A DNA stretch of 64,000 nt from the NCBI GenBank assembly GCA_900473185.1, contig UCKU01000001.1, positions 62,001 through 126,000 on the forward strand. The letters are read 5' to 3'. Under the pieces are notes generated by a model. The model was not told the origin of the DNA and did no database searches. It worked only from the letters and a program-made list of their open reading frames with translations. Numbering within the stretch: the first letter of the stretch is position 1; every line of letters begins with the position of its first letter. Position numbers and translations under genes: made by a program. Source of the stretch: Hyphomicrobiales bacterium. Its GTDB lineage: Bacteria > Pseudomonadota > Alphaproteobacteria > Rhizobiales > Rhizobiaceae. Below, one piece after another: positions 8,820-16,676 of this stretch.

Positions 8820-9041
8820 ATGGGAATGCCTCAAGTCGTTCAATATGCCGGCCGTCGTACTTCAGTCGAAGCCGGAAAAAACCTTCGTTCGCGTCTGGTG
8901 CGCCTGTTTGCCGACAGGTTCACAGGAGCGTCATCACGCCGTCCGCGCCTCGATCTCGAGACGATGCCGCAATGGCACAAGCGCGATCTCGGCATCATGG
9001 ACGGACAGGATTGGCGCGTCGGCGACGATCTCTTCCGTTAA
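8820..9041 (+). CDS. DUF1127 (YjiS-like) small basic protein
   Basis: A 73-residue protein. The C-terminal half shows the DUF1127 pattern: L-E-T-M-P-Q-W-H-K-R-D-L-G-I-M-D-G, close to the usual L-x-x-L-s-D-r-x-L-x-D-I-G-l form. Proteins of this kind are abundant in rhizobia and some affect RNA turnover and phosphate or carbon metabolism, but no function can be assigned here. The ATG at 8820 is chosen because AGGAAGGA ends nine bases before it; an upstream GTG-type extension to 8784 would run through the operator region. It is the first gene after the copy 1 palindrome and so likely belongs to the WYL regulator's control. Confidence 0.75.
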   Translation: MGMPQVVQYAGRRTSVEAGKNLRSRLVRLFADRFTGASSRRPRLDLETMPQWHKRDLGIMDGQDWRVGDDLFR

Positions 9042-9114
9042 GGCCGCACGCCGGCCTCATTGATATTCCTCCCGGTAACGAGGCGGCTGCTGTCTGCAGC
9101 GCCGCAATCGGAAA

Positions 9115-9139
9115 GCTACTGCCATAAAATGGCAGTAGC
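9115..9139. promoter_or_regulatory. Candidate operator of the WYL regulator, copy 2 (perfect palindrome)
   Basis: GCTACTGCCATAAAATGGCAGTAGC is read here as two arms: GCTACTGCCAT (9115-9125) and its complement ATGGCAGTAGC (9129-9139) around AAA. It is 40 bases upstream of the VOC gene's ATG, where a repressor or activator would sit. The left half is identical to the site at 8751. Confidence 0.6.
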
Positions 9140-9178
9140 TTTCCGGCCGGGCATCTTTCAACCCAGTGGAGAACTGAA

Positions 9179-9547
9179 ATGGCCAGCCCCAATCTTATTA
9201 TCCTCTATGTCAAGGATCCCGCCGAAAGCGCCGCCTTCTATCGCAATATTCTGAGCCGCGAGCCGGCGGTGGAGGCGCCGAATTTCGTCGCCTTTCCGCT
9301 CGATGGCGGCTTCACCCTCGGCCTCTGGCGCCGCAGCAACGTCGAACCGCAGCCCTCTGCCATCGGCAACCGCGGTGAGGTCGCCTTTATGGTCGATGGA
9401 GAAAATGCCGTCGCCAGGCACTACGAAGACTGGCGCGGCCGCGGCCTGCCCTTCGCTCAGGATCTGACCGAGCTCGACTTCGGTCCGACCTTCGTCGTGC
9501 TGGATCCGGACGGGCATCGCTTGCGTGTTTGTGAGCCGGATAAATAA
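9179..9547 (+). CDS. VOC (glyoxalase/bleomycin-resistance fold) protein
   Basis: A 122-residue single VOC domain built from two beta-alpha-beta-beta-beta modules: L-I-I-L-Y-V-K-D-P-A-E-S-A-A-F-Y at the front, F-V-V-L-D-P-D-G-H-R-L-R-V-C-E-P at the end. The last strand has the Glu position that often binds metal; the first module lacks a clear metal His. Such proteins act as metal-dependent isomerases, dioxygenases or drug-binding proteins; the specific role is unknown. GGAG precedes the ATG by eight bases. It is likely controlled by the neighbouring WYL regulator through the palindrome upstream. Confidence 0.85.
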   Translation: MASPNLIILYVKDPAESAAFYRNILSREPAVEAPNFVAFPLDGGFTLGLWRRSNVEPQPSAIGNRGEVAFMVDGENAVARHYEDWRGRGLPFAQDLTELDFGPTFVVLDPDGHRLRVCEPDK

Positions 9548-9564
9548 ATTAGAATATGTATAAA

Positions 9565-9592
9565 GCCTCTCCGGTCAGCTGCCGGAGAGGCC
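9565..9592 (-). terminator. Hairpin between the VOC gene and pheA
   Basis: GCCTCTCCGG pairs with CCGGAGAGGC around a seven-base loop. On the minus strand it is followed by TTTAT, so it fits as the pheA/kdsB terminator; on the plus strand the U-tract is weak. Confidence 0.6.
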
Positions 9593-9603
9593 TTGGGTGG
9601 TCC

Positions 9604-10458
9604 TTACAGAAGTCCCCGCATTGGATGGCCCTTGTAGACGCCGAGGATGCGCACCTTCTCGGAGAAGAAACGCAGCTCCTCCAGCGCCCGCCGCACATGT
9701 GCGTCGTTCGGGTGGCCTTCGATATCGGCATAGAACTGCGTCGCCACGAACTTGCCGCCGAGCTGGTAGCTTTCGAGCTTCGTCATGTTGATGTTATTAG
9801 TCGCAAAACCGCCGAGCGCCTTGTAGAGCGCTGCCGGAATATTGCGGACGTTGAAGACGAAGGTGGTGACGATCTTCTCGTCACTGGCAGCGCGTTCTGC
9901 CCATTCCTCATCACGTGACAGCACAACGAAGCGCGTCACATTGTTTTCGGTATCTTCGACATTCTCGGCGATGATATCGAGGCCGTAGAGGTCGGCGGCA
10001 AGGCGCGGCGCGAGTGCTGCCATCGAGCGGTCGCCGGTTTCCTTAACGAGCTTGGCGGCCCCTGCCGTGTCGCCGGCGATCACAGGCTTCCAGCCATTGG
10101 CGCGCACGATCTTGCGGCACTGGCCGAGCGCATGGATATGGCTGTGCACGGTGCGGATCTCGTCCTTCGTCACCCCCGGCAGCACCATGAGCTGAAAGCG
10201 GATCGGCATGAAATATTCGCCGATAATGTGCAGCCGCGATTCCGGCAGCAGGTGGTGGATGTCAGCCACGCGGCCCGCGATCGTGTTTTCGATCGGGATC
10301 ATGCCGATATCTGCGTCACCATTGTCGACCGCCGTGAAGGCATCCTCGAAGGTCTGGCAGGGCAACGGTTCCATGGTCGGAAACATGTCGCGGCTCGCCA
10401 TGTCGGAATTGGCGCCGAAATCGCCCTGGAAGGCGATCCTGTTGGTCTTGATGTTCAT
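9604..10458 (-). CDS. pheA: Prephenate dehydratase
   Basis: Converts prephenate to phenylpyruvate in phenylalanine synthesis. The 284 residues hold the periplasmic-binding-like catalytic domain (R-I-A-F-Q-G-D-F-G-A-N-S ... P-I-E-N-T-I-A-G-R-V), including the essential T-R-F motif as N-N-V-T-R-F near residue 175. A C-terminal ACT domain follows (V-R-N-I-P-A-A-L-Y-K-A-L), with L-E-S-Y in place of the usual E-S-R-P phenylalanine-binding motif, so allosteric control may differ in detail. There is no chorismate mutase domain, so it is the monofunctional type. It starts 12 bases after kdsB and is probably co-transcribed. Confidence 0.95.
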   Translation of the reverse strand: MNIKTNRIAFQGDFGANSDMASRDMFPTMEPLPCQTFEDAFTAVDNGDADIGMIPIENTIAGRVADIHHLLPESRLHIIGEYFMPIRFQLMVLPGVTKDEIRTVHSHIHALGQCRKIVRANGWKPVIAGDTAGAAKLVKETGDRSMAALAPRLAADLYGLDIIAENVEDTENNVTRFVVLSRDEEWAERAASDEKIVTTFVFNVRNIPAALYKALGGFATNNINMTKLESYQLGGKFVATQFYADIEGHPNDAHVRRALEELRFFSEKVRILGVYKGHPMRGLL

Positions 10459-10470
10459 GAGGAAAATCCG

Positions 10471-11226
10471 TCAGTTGGCCTTTGCGGAGAGAATGCGCCG
10501 CGCCTTTTCGAGGTCGGCCGGAGTATCGACACCAAGCGGAACCGTGTCAACGATCTCGACATCGATGCGCATCCCCGCTTCGAGCGCCCGCAATTGCTCC
10601 AGTGATTCGCGCTTTTCGAGCGTACCGCGTTCGAGCGAAACAAAGCGCTCGAGTGCTGCGCGCCGATAGGCGTAAAGGCCGATATGGTGGTAGAGTGGGC
10701 CTTCGCCATGGGGGGCGGTCGTGCGGGTGAAGTACAGCGCGCGCAGGCGGCTTTCAGAAACAGGCGTGCCCACAACCTTGACGATGTGCGGCGCAGTCTT
10801 GTCCTCCTCGTTGTCGATCTCGGTCGTCAACGTACCGATATCAACATCAGGATTCTCGAGGGGCCGCAATGCCGCGCGCACGGTTTCCGGATCGATCGTC
10901 GGAAGATCGCCCTGGACGTTCACGACGATTTTCGCCTTTTTGTTCGGATCGACGATCGTCAGCGCCTCGAAGATACGGTCCGAGCCGACCTGATGATCCT
11001 TGCTTGTCATGATGACTTCGAAGCCGGCTGCAGCCACGACGTCGTAAACTTCCTGCTCGTCGACCGCCACGATGACGCGCCCGATAGCCGCTTCCTGCGC
11101 TCGTTTCGCTACCTGCACGATCATCGGCAAACCGCAAATATCGGCCAGCGGCTTGCCGGGAAGGCGGGTGGAGGCCATGCGTGCGGGGATCAGCACCAGC
11201 ACGTCATCCAATTTTGAATCAGTCAT
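10471..11226 (-). CDS. kdsB: 3-deoxy-manno-octulosonate cytidylyltransferase (CMP-Kdo synthetase)
   Basis: Activates Kdo with CTP for attachment to lipid A in outer-membrane lipopolysaccharide synthesis. All 251 residues fit KdsB: the nucleotide-binding [14 protein letters not shown] at residues 15-28, the metal and substrate segment V-V-N-V-Q-G-D-L-P near 103-111, and [10 protein letters not shown] in the second half. Together with pheA it forms a two-gene minus-strand unit, a pairing common in rhizobia. The upstream region of about 150 bases is shared with the divergently transcribed cytochrome gene. Confidence 0.95.
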   Translation of the reverse strand: MTDSKLDDVLVLIPARMASTRLPGKPLADICGLPMIVQVAKRAQEAAIGRVIVAVDEQEVYDVVAAAGFEVIMTSKDHQVGSDRIFEALTIVDPNKKAKIVVNVQGDLPTIDPETVRAALRPLENPDVDIGTLTTEIDNEEDKTAPHIVKVVGTPVSESRLRALYFTRTTAPHGEGPLYHHIGLYAYRRAALERFVSLERGTLEKRESLEQLRALEAGMRIDVEIVDTVPLGVDTPADLEKARRILSAKAN

Positions 11227-11380
11227 TGTTCGGGCCTTCTAATCCGGGCTGAAAAGTGGCAAAAAGTCTCACGCACAAGACCATTTAGACAGTTGCAACG
11301 AATAGCCAAAAGACATAGGTTCCGCGCAATTTCAAGATGGTCCGGTTTCTGGTCTGCCGGCTGCAAGGGGAGCATTGCAG

Positions 11381-11953
11381 ATGAATTCATACGTCAATAC
11401 GGCCGTGGGGGCGCTGCTAGGAACGATCTTCGTTCTGATGTCTGTCTCCATCGCGTCCGAGGGGATCTTCCATTCCGAGGCGCCGGAGAAGGAAGGTTTT
11501 GCCATCGTCGCCGAGGAGGCACCCGCCGCCGGCGGTGAAGGCGCACCTGCTGCCGTTGCTGTTCCGATCGCGCAGCTTCTTGCCAGCGCCGACGCCAAGG
11601 CCGGCGAGACCGTATTCAAGAAGTGTCAGGCCTGTCATGACGGCACCAAAGGCGGACCGAACAAAGTCGGCCCGAATCTCTTTGGTGTCGTAGATCGCCC
11701 GATCGCCTCGCATGAAGGCTTTGCCTATTCCGCTGCCATGAAGGACTTCTCTAAGGGCAGCAGCGAACATTGGACCTTCGAAAACCTCAACAAGTTCCTG
11801 ACGGCGCCGAAGAAAGATGTCCCGGGCACCGCCATGGGCTTTGCCGGTCTGCCGAAGGATCAGGACCGCGCCAACGTCATTCTCTATCTGCACACGCTGG
11901 CAGATTCACCGGCTCCGCTGCCGGATCCGAATGCTCCGACTGCAACGCAGTAA
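11381..11953 (+). CDS. cycM: Membrane-anchored c-type cytochrome (CycM type)
   Basis: A 190-residue cytochrome c with an uncleaved N-terminal membrane anchor (hydrophobic residues about 8-27), an alanine/proline linker, and a class I haem domain. The haem site is C-Q-A-C-H at about residues 82-86. The axial Met is likely in the P-G-T-A-M-G-F segment (G-T-x-M-x-F motif). Proteins of this type carry electrons from the bc1 complex to the aa3 oxidase in alpha-proteobacteria. An AGGGGA ends nine bases before the ATG at 11381; a TTG six bases upstream is less likely. It is transcribed alone and ends in a clear terminator. Confidence 0.92.
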   Translation: MNSYVNTAVGALLGTIFVLMSVSIASEGIFHSEAPEKEGFAIVAEEAPAAGGEGAPAAVAVPIAQLLASADAKAGETVFKKCQACHDGTKGGPNKVGPNLFGVVDRPIASHEGFAYSAAMKDFSKGSSEHWTFENLNKFLTAPKKDVPGTAMGFAGLPKDQDRANVILYLHTLADSPAPLPDPNAPTATQ

Positions 11954-11977
11954 GAAGCGACGAATTTTTTCCAGAAG

Positions 11978-12006
11978 AAGCCCGGTCACAAGCCGGGCTT
12001 TTTTGT
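11978..12006 (+). terminator. Intrinsic terminator of the cytochrome gene
   Basis: AAGCCCGG pairs with CCGGGCTT around TCACAAG-type loop bases, followed directly by a run of six T. It lies 25 bases after the cytochrome stop codon. Confidence 0.9.
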
Positions 12007-12010
12007 TGCC

Positions 12011-12118
12011 TTAAAGCATGTCGAGCAAAAGTGGGCAGCGGTTTTGCGATAACGACATGCGGAAAACAAAGACTTAAAGCGTTGCAAGCGAATCTGAAGG
12101 ATCGCGACACGCTTTAAG
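12011..12118. repeat. RIME1-type intergenic repeat, copy 1
   Basis: About 108 bases containing two palindromic blocks. The first is built on GCATGTCG ... CGACATGC around the GCGGTTTTGCGATAA core; the second on AAAGCG ... CGCTTT. It matches the copy at 34605-34710 over its whole length with about 15-20 differences. Length, structure and position between convergent genes fit the Rhizobium-specific intergenic mosaic element. Confidence 0.85.
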
Positions 12119-13061
12119 CGCCGAGAATATAGGCCCAGAAGGAAACGGTGATCGCGCCGAGCGCCGTGGTCACTGTGATCGTCGAGGCGGCAAGGCTGTG
12201 ACCGACCCCGAAGCGGTTGGCGATCAGCCAGGCATTCACCCCCGTCGGCACCGATGCGGTCAGCACCAGAGCCGCTGCCCATTCGTTGCTGAGGCCGAAA
12301 AGATGGCTTGCAGCCCACACGCAGCCAGGCAGCAGCAGCAGCTTGAAGGCGGAGGTCACGCTGGCGATTCCGACATTGCCGGAGACGCCGTATTTCTGCA
12401 GCGCCATACCGAGTGAAATCAGCGCCGCCGGACCGGCCGTGCCGGCGATCTGCCCAACGACGGAGCTGACCGTTGCCGGCATGGTCAGGCCCGAGACGTG
12501 AAAGACCGCGCCGGCCGCGATGCCGATGACCAGCGGATTGTGTAGCAGGTTCAGGCCGATCTGCTTCAGGACCAAGGTCATGCTACGGTCGCTCTTGCCG
12601 GAAATCTTGCGTTCGGCATGTTCCATCATGATCGTGCCGGCCACCATCATGATCGGCAGATGCACGGCAAGCAGGATGGAAAGGGCAACAAGCCCTTCGC
12701 TGCCCACGGTACGCTCGACCAGCGGTAGGCCGATGAAGATGTTGTTGGCGAAAGCGGAGGACACGCCGGCAAGCACGCCGATCCGCTCATCGCGCCCGAA
12801 GAAACGCGTGGCAACGATGTGCCCGGCCGTCCATGTCACCGCGACACCGGCGAAATAGACGATCCAGAGCCGGAACGGCGACGCGCCATGGAAATCGGCC
12901 TCGGCGATGGTGCGGAAAAGCAGCAGTGGCACGGCGATCTTGAAGACGAACTCACTCAAGGCATCGCCGACCTCAGCCGTCAGCAACCCTATACGGACAA
13001 TCAGCCAGCCGATGAGAATGAGAAGGAAGATCGGAAGAACGTCGAAGATGATGGCTGACAT
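12114..13061 (-). CDS. AEC family transporter (auxin efflux carrier fold)
   Basis: A 315-residue inner-membrane protein with about ten hydrophobic helices, split into two similar halves around residue 155. The first half contains F-A-N-N-I-F-I-G-L-P-L, the unwound N-N-x-x-x-G-x-P crossover typical of AEC proteins; the second half carries S-V-P-T-G-V-N-A-W. Bacterial members move organic acids such as malonate or malate; the substrate here is not readable. The stop codon lies inside the right edge of the RIME1 copy. A possible sRNA gene and its terminator lie directly upstream on the same strand. Confidence 0.88.
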   Translation of the reverse strand: MSAIIFDVLPIFLLILIGWLIVRIGLLTAEVGDALSEFVFKIAVPLLLFRTIAEADFHGASPFRLWIVYFAGVAVTWTAGHIVATRFFGRDERIGVLAGVSSAFANNIFIGLPLVERTVGSEGLVALSILLAVHLPIMMVAGTIMMEHAERKISGKSDRSMTLVLKQIGLNLLHNPLVIGIAAGAVFHVSGLTMPATVSSVVGQIAGTAGPAALISLGMALQKYGVSGNVGIASVTSAFKLLLLPGCVWAASHLFGLSNEWAAALVLTASVPTGVNAWLIANRFGVGHSLAASTITVTTALGAITVSFWAYILGA

Positions 13062-13152
13062 AGACTGCTGCTCTGCGCGGGGATCGCCGAGGTCTAGCAG
13101 CTAATCGCCAGCCATGACAAATGCCTTGGATATAATATCTTTCGCGGCGCAA

Positions 13153-13177
13153 CAAAAAAAGCGGGCTAGGCCCGCTT
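13153..13177 (-). terminator. Intrinsic terminator upstream of the AEC gene
   Basis: A six-to-eight-base-pair GC stem with a three-base TAG/CTA loop, followed on the minus strand by seven T. On the plus strand it is followed by CTTTTCC, so it could work weakly both ways, but no plus-strand gene precedes it. Confidence 0.8.
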
Positions 13178-13340
13178 TTCCGCATCCGGTCCTGCCGGAT
13201 AGCCGGTTGCGATACTGCCAGTTCATCCGTGGTCAGCGTCGTCCGGTAAGGTTGAAGGGATCATCCCTCCCATACCCGGCCATACGAGATACCTGCATGC
13301 CGGTCTTCCTGATGCTGTTTTTAGGCAGGCACGGTGACAG
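13153..13340 (-). ncRNA. Candidate small RNA with intrinsic terminator (family copy 1)
   Basis: The 404 bases between the AEC gene and adenosine kinase hold no convincing protein gene. On the minus strand they end in a strong terminator (AAGCGGGC/GCCCGCTT stem at 13160-13177, then seven T). About 40 bases before it is TGACCACGGATGAACTGGCA (13216-13235), and 26684-26703 on the plus strand has the same 20 bases with one change, again shortly before a terminator. Between the two lie GC-rich inverted segments (ACCGG/CCGGT). The 5' end is not defined; about 13340 is a guess. It could instead be a long AEC leader. Confidence 0.4.
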
Positions 13341-13465
13341 CGACATGACGAATAAACGGCAGTTTTGCGAAGACTTGGAAGGCGATGTGCTGTTTATTCT
13401 TCCAATACCGGCAAATTTCGCTAAGACCCATTACCGGCTATCACAAATCCGGGACTTCCCATTTC

Positions 13466-14458
13466 ATGACCAAATTCGATGTTCTGACAGTCGGCAACGC
13501 AATCGTCGATATTATCGCCCGTTGCGACGACCAGTTCCTCATTGACAACAAGATCACCAAGGCAGCGATGAACCTCATCGATGCCGACCGCGCCGGACTG
13601 CTCTATTCTCGCATGGGGCCGGCACTCGAAGCTTCCGGCGGCAGCGCCGGCAATACGGCTGCAGGCGTTGCAAGCCTCGGCGGCAAGGCCGCCTATTTCG
13701 GCAAGGTCGCGGAAGACCAGCTCGGCGAGATCTTCGCGCATGATATCCGTGCTCAGGGCGTTCACTACCGGACCGAGGCCAAGGGCAAATTTCCGCCGAC
13801 CGCACGCTCGATGATTTTCGTCACCGATGACGGCGAACGCTCGATGAACACCTATCTCGGCGCCTGCGTCGAACTCGGGCCTGAGGATGTCGAAGCGGAT
13901 GTGGTGGCGCAAGCCAAGGTGACGTATTTCGAAGGTTATCTCTGGGATCCGCCGCGTGCCAAGGAAGCGATCCTCGATTGCGCCCGCATCGCCCACGAGA
14001 ACGGCCGCGAAATGTCGATGACGCTCTCCGACAGCTTCTGCGTCGATCGCTACCGCAGCGAATTCCTGGACCTGATGCGCTCGGGCAAGGTCGATATCGT
14101 CTTTGCCAACCGCCAGGAGATCCTGGCGCTTTACGAGACTGACGATTTTGAGGAAGCGCTGAACAAGATCGCCAAGGATTGCAAGATCGCCGCCGTGACC
14201 ATGAGCGAGGACGGTGCCGTGATCCTGAAGGGCAACGAGCGCCATTACGTCGATGCGATCAAGATCAATGAAGTGGTCGATACGACCGGCGCCGGCGACC
14301 TCTTCGCCTCAGGCTTCCTCTACGGCTATACGCAGGGCCGCACGCTGGAAGACTGCGGCAAGCTCGGCTGCCTTGCCGCCGGCATCGTCATCCAGCAGAT
14401 CGGCCCGCGGCCGATGAAGTCTCTGTCCGAAGCTGCAAAGGAGGCAGGCCTTATTTAA
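13466..14458 (+). CDS. Adenosine kinase (PfkB/ribokinase family)
   Basis: Phosphorylates adenosine (or a related nucleoside or sugar) with ATP. The 330 residues carry both PfkB signatures: the early G-G-S-A-G-N-T-A-A-G-V-A-S-L-G-G block (about residues 56-71) and the late D-T-T-G-A-G-D-L-F-A-S-G-F motif (about 271-283) with the catalytic Asp and anion-hole glycines. Homologues annotated as adenosine kinase begin at M-T-K-F-D-V-L-T-V-G-N-A, so the start is set at 13466 although the frame is open further upstream. Its last eight bases overlap the convergent SH3 gene. Confidence 0.9.
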   Translation: MTKFDVLTVGNAIVDIIARCDDQFLIDNKITKAAMNLIDADRAGLLYSRMGPALEASGGSAGNTAAGVASLGGKAAYFGKVAEDQLGEIFAHDIRAQGVHYRTEAKGKFPPTARSMIFVTDDGERSMNTYLGACVELGPEDVEADVVAQAKVTYFEGYLWDPPRAKEAILDCARIAHENGREMSMTLSDSFCVDRYRSEFLDLMRSGKVDIVFANRQEILALYETDDFEEALNKIAKDCKIAAVTMSEDGAVILKGNERHYVDAIKINEVVDTTGAGDLFASGFLYGYTQGRTLEDCGKLGCLAAGIVIQQIGPRPMKSLSEAAKEAGLI

Positions 14459-14990
14459 AGGCCTCGCCTGGATAGGCGCCCCAGATTTCCGACTGCGCCA
14501 CCCAGCCTTCGGCGCCGTCGGTTTTAGCGAAGCACCAGTCGCCGTTGCATTCACCGATCGAGATCATCACGCCAGGCTCCAGCTTGGCGACGATGCTGGC
14601 GGACGGCTGTGACTCACGGCGCAGGTTGACATAGACACCTTTGCCCTTGCCCTTCATCCACGGTGCCGCGATTGCGGCCCGCTGGCCTGACAGCAGCGAC
14701 TGATTGACCCAGCCCTCCGTGCCGTCGGCATCGCGGATACGGCGCCAGTTGTCGTATTCCTGGATGATCTCGACCGGCAAGCCCGTCTTCAGATACATCC
14801 ACGAAACCGCGTAATCCGTTCCCGGCCCGATGCGCAGGTTCACGCGTTTGGACTTCAGCGTCACGAAGCGCGGCAGCGGCAGGCCGCTCGGCCCCTTGGC
14901 CGCCTGTGCTTGCGCAAATTCGATGGTGCCCGCCGATACGGCAAAGGCAACCGCCAGGACGAGGCAGGACTTCATAACTGTGCGACGCAT
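14451..14990 (-). CDS. Secreted protein with two bacterial SH3 domains
   Basis: A 179-residue protein with a signal peptide (M-R-R-T-V-M-K then a hydrophobic stretch ending A-Q-A-Q-A at about residue 30). Two SH3b repeats follow: V-N-L-R-I-G-P-G-T-D-Y with G-W-V-N-Q-S at about 45-100, and V-N-L-R-R-E-S-Q-P with G-W-V-A-Q-S at about 115-170. Such proteins are periplasmic and often bind cell wall or modulate wall hydrolases; no catalytic domain is present. GGAAG eight bases before the ATG at 14990 supports this start over the longer open frame. It overlaps the adenosine kinase 3' end and is divergent from the next gene. Confidence 0.85.
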   Translation of the reverse strand: MRRTVMKSCLVLAVAFAVSAGTIEFAQAQAAKGPSGLPLPRFVTLKSKRVNLRIGPGTDYAVSWMYLKTGLPVEIIQEYDNWRRIRDADGTEGWVNQSLLSGQRAAIAAPWMKGKGKGVYVNLRRESQPSASIVAKLEPGVMISIGECNGDWCFAKTDGAEGWVAQSEIWGAYPGEAFK

Positions 14991-15167
14991 GGAAGCTTCC
15001 GTTGGCTCGAATTCGCAGCAGGCCGCGCCTGCTCGCTTTCCGGGATTCCCCGGCCGCCACACGAGTTTTGTTTGTCTTCGCGTGCGGGTCTGGTAGAAAA
15101 TGCCCGGAACGGGAAAATGATCGCCCATCTTGGTTAAAGACCTCTAAACAAGGCACTGCAAGCCGCT

Positions 15168-16169
15168 ATGACGACGAAGAAAAAACCGAAGGTCTACATA
15201 ACCCGCAAGCTGCCTGATGTCGTCGAAACCCGCATGCGCGAGCTTTTCGATGCCGAGTTGAATATCGACGATACGCCGCGATCTGTCCCCGAACTCGTCG
15301 AAGCCGTCAGGACCTGCGACGTGCTGGTTCCGACCGTGACCGACCGCATCGATGCGGCCCTCATCGAACAGGCCGGACCGCAGATGAAGCTGATCGCCAG
15401 CTTTTCCAACGGCACTGACCATATCGATGTCGAAGCCGCCGCCCGTAAAGGCATCACCGTCACCAACACGCCGAACGTACTGACCGATGACACTGCCGAC
15501 ATGACCATGGCGCTGATCCTCGCCGTGCCGCGACGGATCGGCGAAGGTGCGCGCGTGTTGACCGACAGGCCCGGCGAATGGGCAGGCTGGTCTCCGACAT
15601 GGATGCTCGGGCGACGCATCCATGGAAAGCGAATCGGCATCGTCGGCATGGGCCGTATCGGCACGGCCGTTGCGCGACGCGCCAAGGCCTTCGGCCTGTC
15701 GATCCATTATCACAACCGCAAGCGCGTCAATCCGGCGACCGAGGATGAGCTTGAGGCGACCTATTGGGAAAGCCTCGACCAGATGCTCGCCCGCGTCGAC
15801 ATCGTCTCGGTCAATTGCCCCTCGACGCCTGCAACCTTCCATCTCTTGTCGGCAAGGCGCCTGGCGCTGCTTCAGCCGACCGCCTATCTCGTCAACACCG
15901 CCCGCGGCGACGTGATCGACGAGGCTGCTCTCATCAAATGCCTGCGGGAAGGAAAGATCGCCGGCGCCGGGCTCGATGTTTTCGAGAACGAGCCTGTCGT
16001 CAATCCGAAGCTGGTGAAGCTCGCCAATGAGGGCAAGGTCGTGCTCTTGCCGCATATGAGCTCGGCAACGATCGAGGGACGTGCGGAGATGGGCGACAAG
16101 GTTATCATCAACATCCGCGCCTTCATCGATGGCCATCGCCCGCCGAATCGGGTGCTGCCGGGCCGGTGA
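15168..16169 (+). CDS. D-2-hydroxyacid dehydrogenase (glyoxylate/hydroxypyruvate reductase type)
   Basis: A 333-residue NAD(P)-dependent enzyme that reduces glyoxylate, hydroxypyruvate or a similar 2-oxoacid. The Rossmann motif is G-I-V-G-M-G-R-I-G-T-A-V (about residues 154-165). The catalytic set is complete: Arg in N-T-A-R-G-D-V-I-D, Glu in F-E-N-E-P, and His in L-L-P-H-M-S-S-A-T, at about residues 246, 275 and 294. F-S-N-G-T-D-H-I-D-V and T-D-D-T-A-D-M-T-M fit the glyoxylate reductase/glycerate dehydrogenase branch. No partner genes point to a pathway. Confidence 0.9.
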   Translation: MTTKKKPKVYITRKLPDVVETRMRELFDAELNIDDTPRSVPELVEAVRTCDVLVPTVTDRIDAALIEQAGPQMKLIASFSNGTDHIDVEAAARKGITVTNTPNVLTDDTADMTMALILAVPRRIGEGARVLTDRPGEWAGWSPTWMLGRRIHGKRIGIVGMGRIGTAVARRAKAFGLSIHYHNRKRVNPATEDELEATYWESLDQMLARVDIVSVNCPSTPATFHLLSARRLALLQPTAYLVNTARGDVIDEAALIKCLREGKIAGAGLDVFENEPVVNPKLVKLANEGKVVLLPHMSSATIEGRAEMGDKVIINIRAFIDGHRPPNRVLPGR

Positions 16170-16202
16170 CGGCCGGAGTGCTCCCATCTTTAGCCGGCCG
16201 GA

Positions 16203-16676
16203 TTAGCCGGCCAGCGCTTTCTTCATTTCGATAAACGTCACGCGCGTAAAACCCGGATGGGATTTCTCTGCGGTCTTTTCAAAGCCCCAGGCAGCAAAGG
16301 TCGAGTGATTGCCGACGAGCTCGATCCGTGTCTCGAGCCTCAATGCCGGAAGGCCGAGATCGAGCGCCGTCTCTTCGGCGATATCAAGCAGTCGCCGGCC
16401 GATGCCCTTGCCTTGCGCGGATGGCATAACCGCGAGTTTTCCGACATAGAGGCAATCTTTCTCCGGGCGCAGGAAAATGCAGCCGGCGAGCTGCCCCGCA
16501 TTCTCCACGAAATAGGCGATTTCCGCCTTTGCCTTTTCCACTAGCGATTCCACTGTCAGGCGGATTGCGGAGGAAGGCGGATCGATGCGGCCTTCCATAT
16601 AGGCGAAGGATGCTCGAATGAGATCGAGCAGCTCGCTCCAGCGGGCAAAGCTCTCATCGATGCGAAAAGGCGTCAT
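16203..16676 (-). CDS. GNAT family N-acetyltransferase
   Basis: A 157-residue acetyltransferase. Acetyl-CoA binding is shown by L-A-V-M-P-S-A-Q-G-K-G-I-G-R-R-L-L (motif A, about residues 82-98), with a following helix and the late N-H-S-T-F-A-A-W-G-F-E segment that replaces the usual F-Y-x-x-x-G-F. The substrate is unknown. The gene overlaps the upstream MoeB/ThiF-like gene by four bases (ATGA), and that gene in turn overlaps recF, so all three are read as one coupled unit on the minus strand. Confidence 0.85.
   Translation of the reverse strand: MTPFRIDESFARWSELLDLIRASFAYMEGRIDPPSSAIRLTVESLVEKAKAEIAYFVENAGQLAGCIFLRPEKDCLYVGKLAVMPSAQGKGIGRRLLDIAEETALDLGLPALRLETRIELVGNHSTFAAWGFEKTAEKSHPGFTRVTFIEMKKALAG

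Noticed and set aside
13114-13545. 143-codon plus-strand frame before adenosine kinase
   Set aside because: Runs through a terminator hairpin and into adenosine kinase in the wrong frame; no domain.
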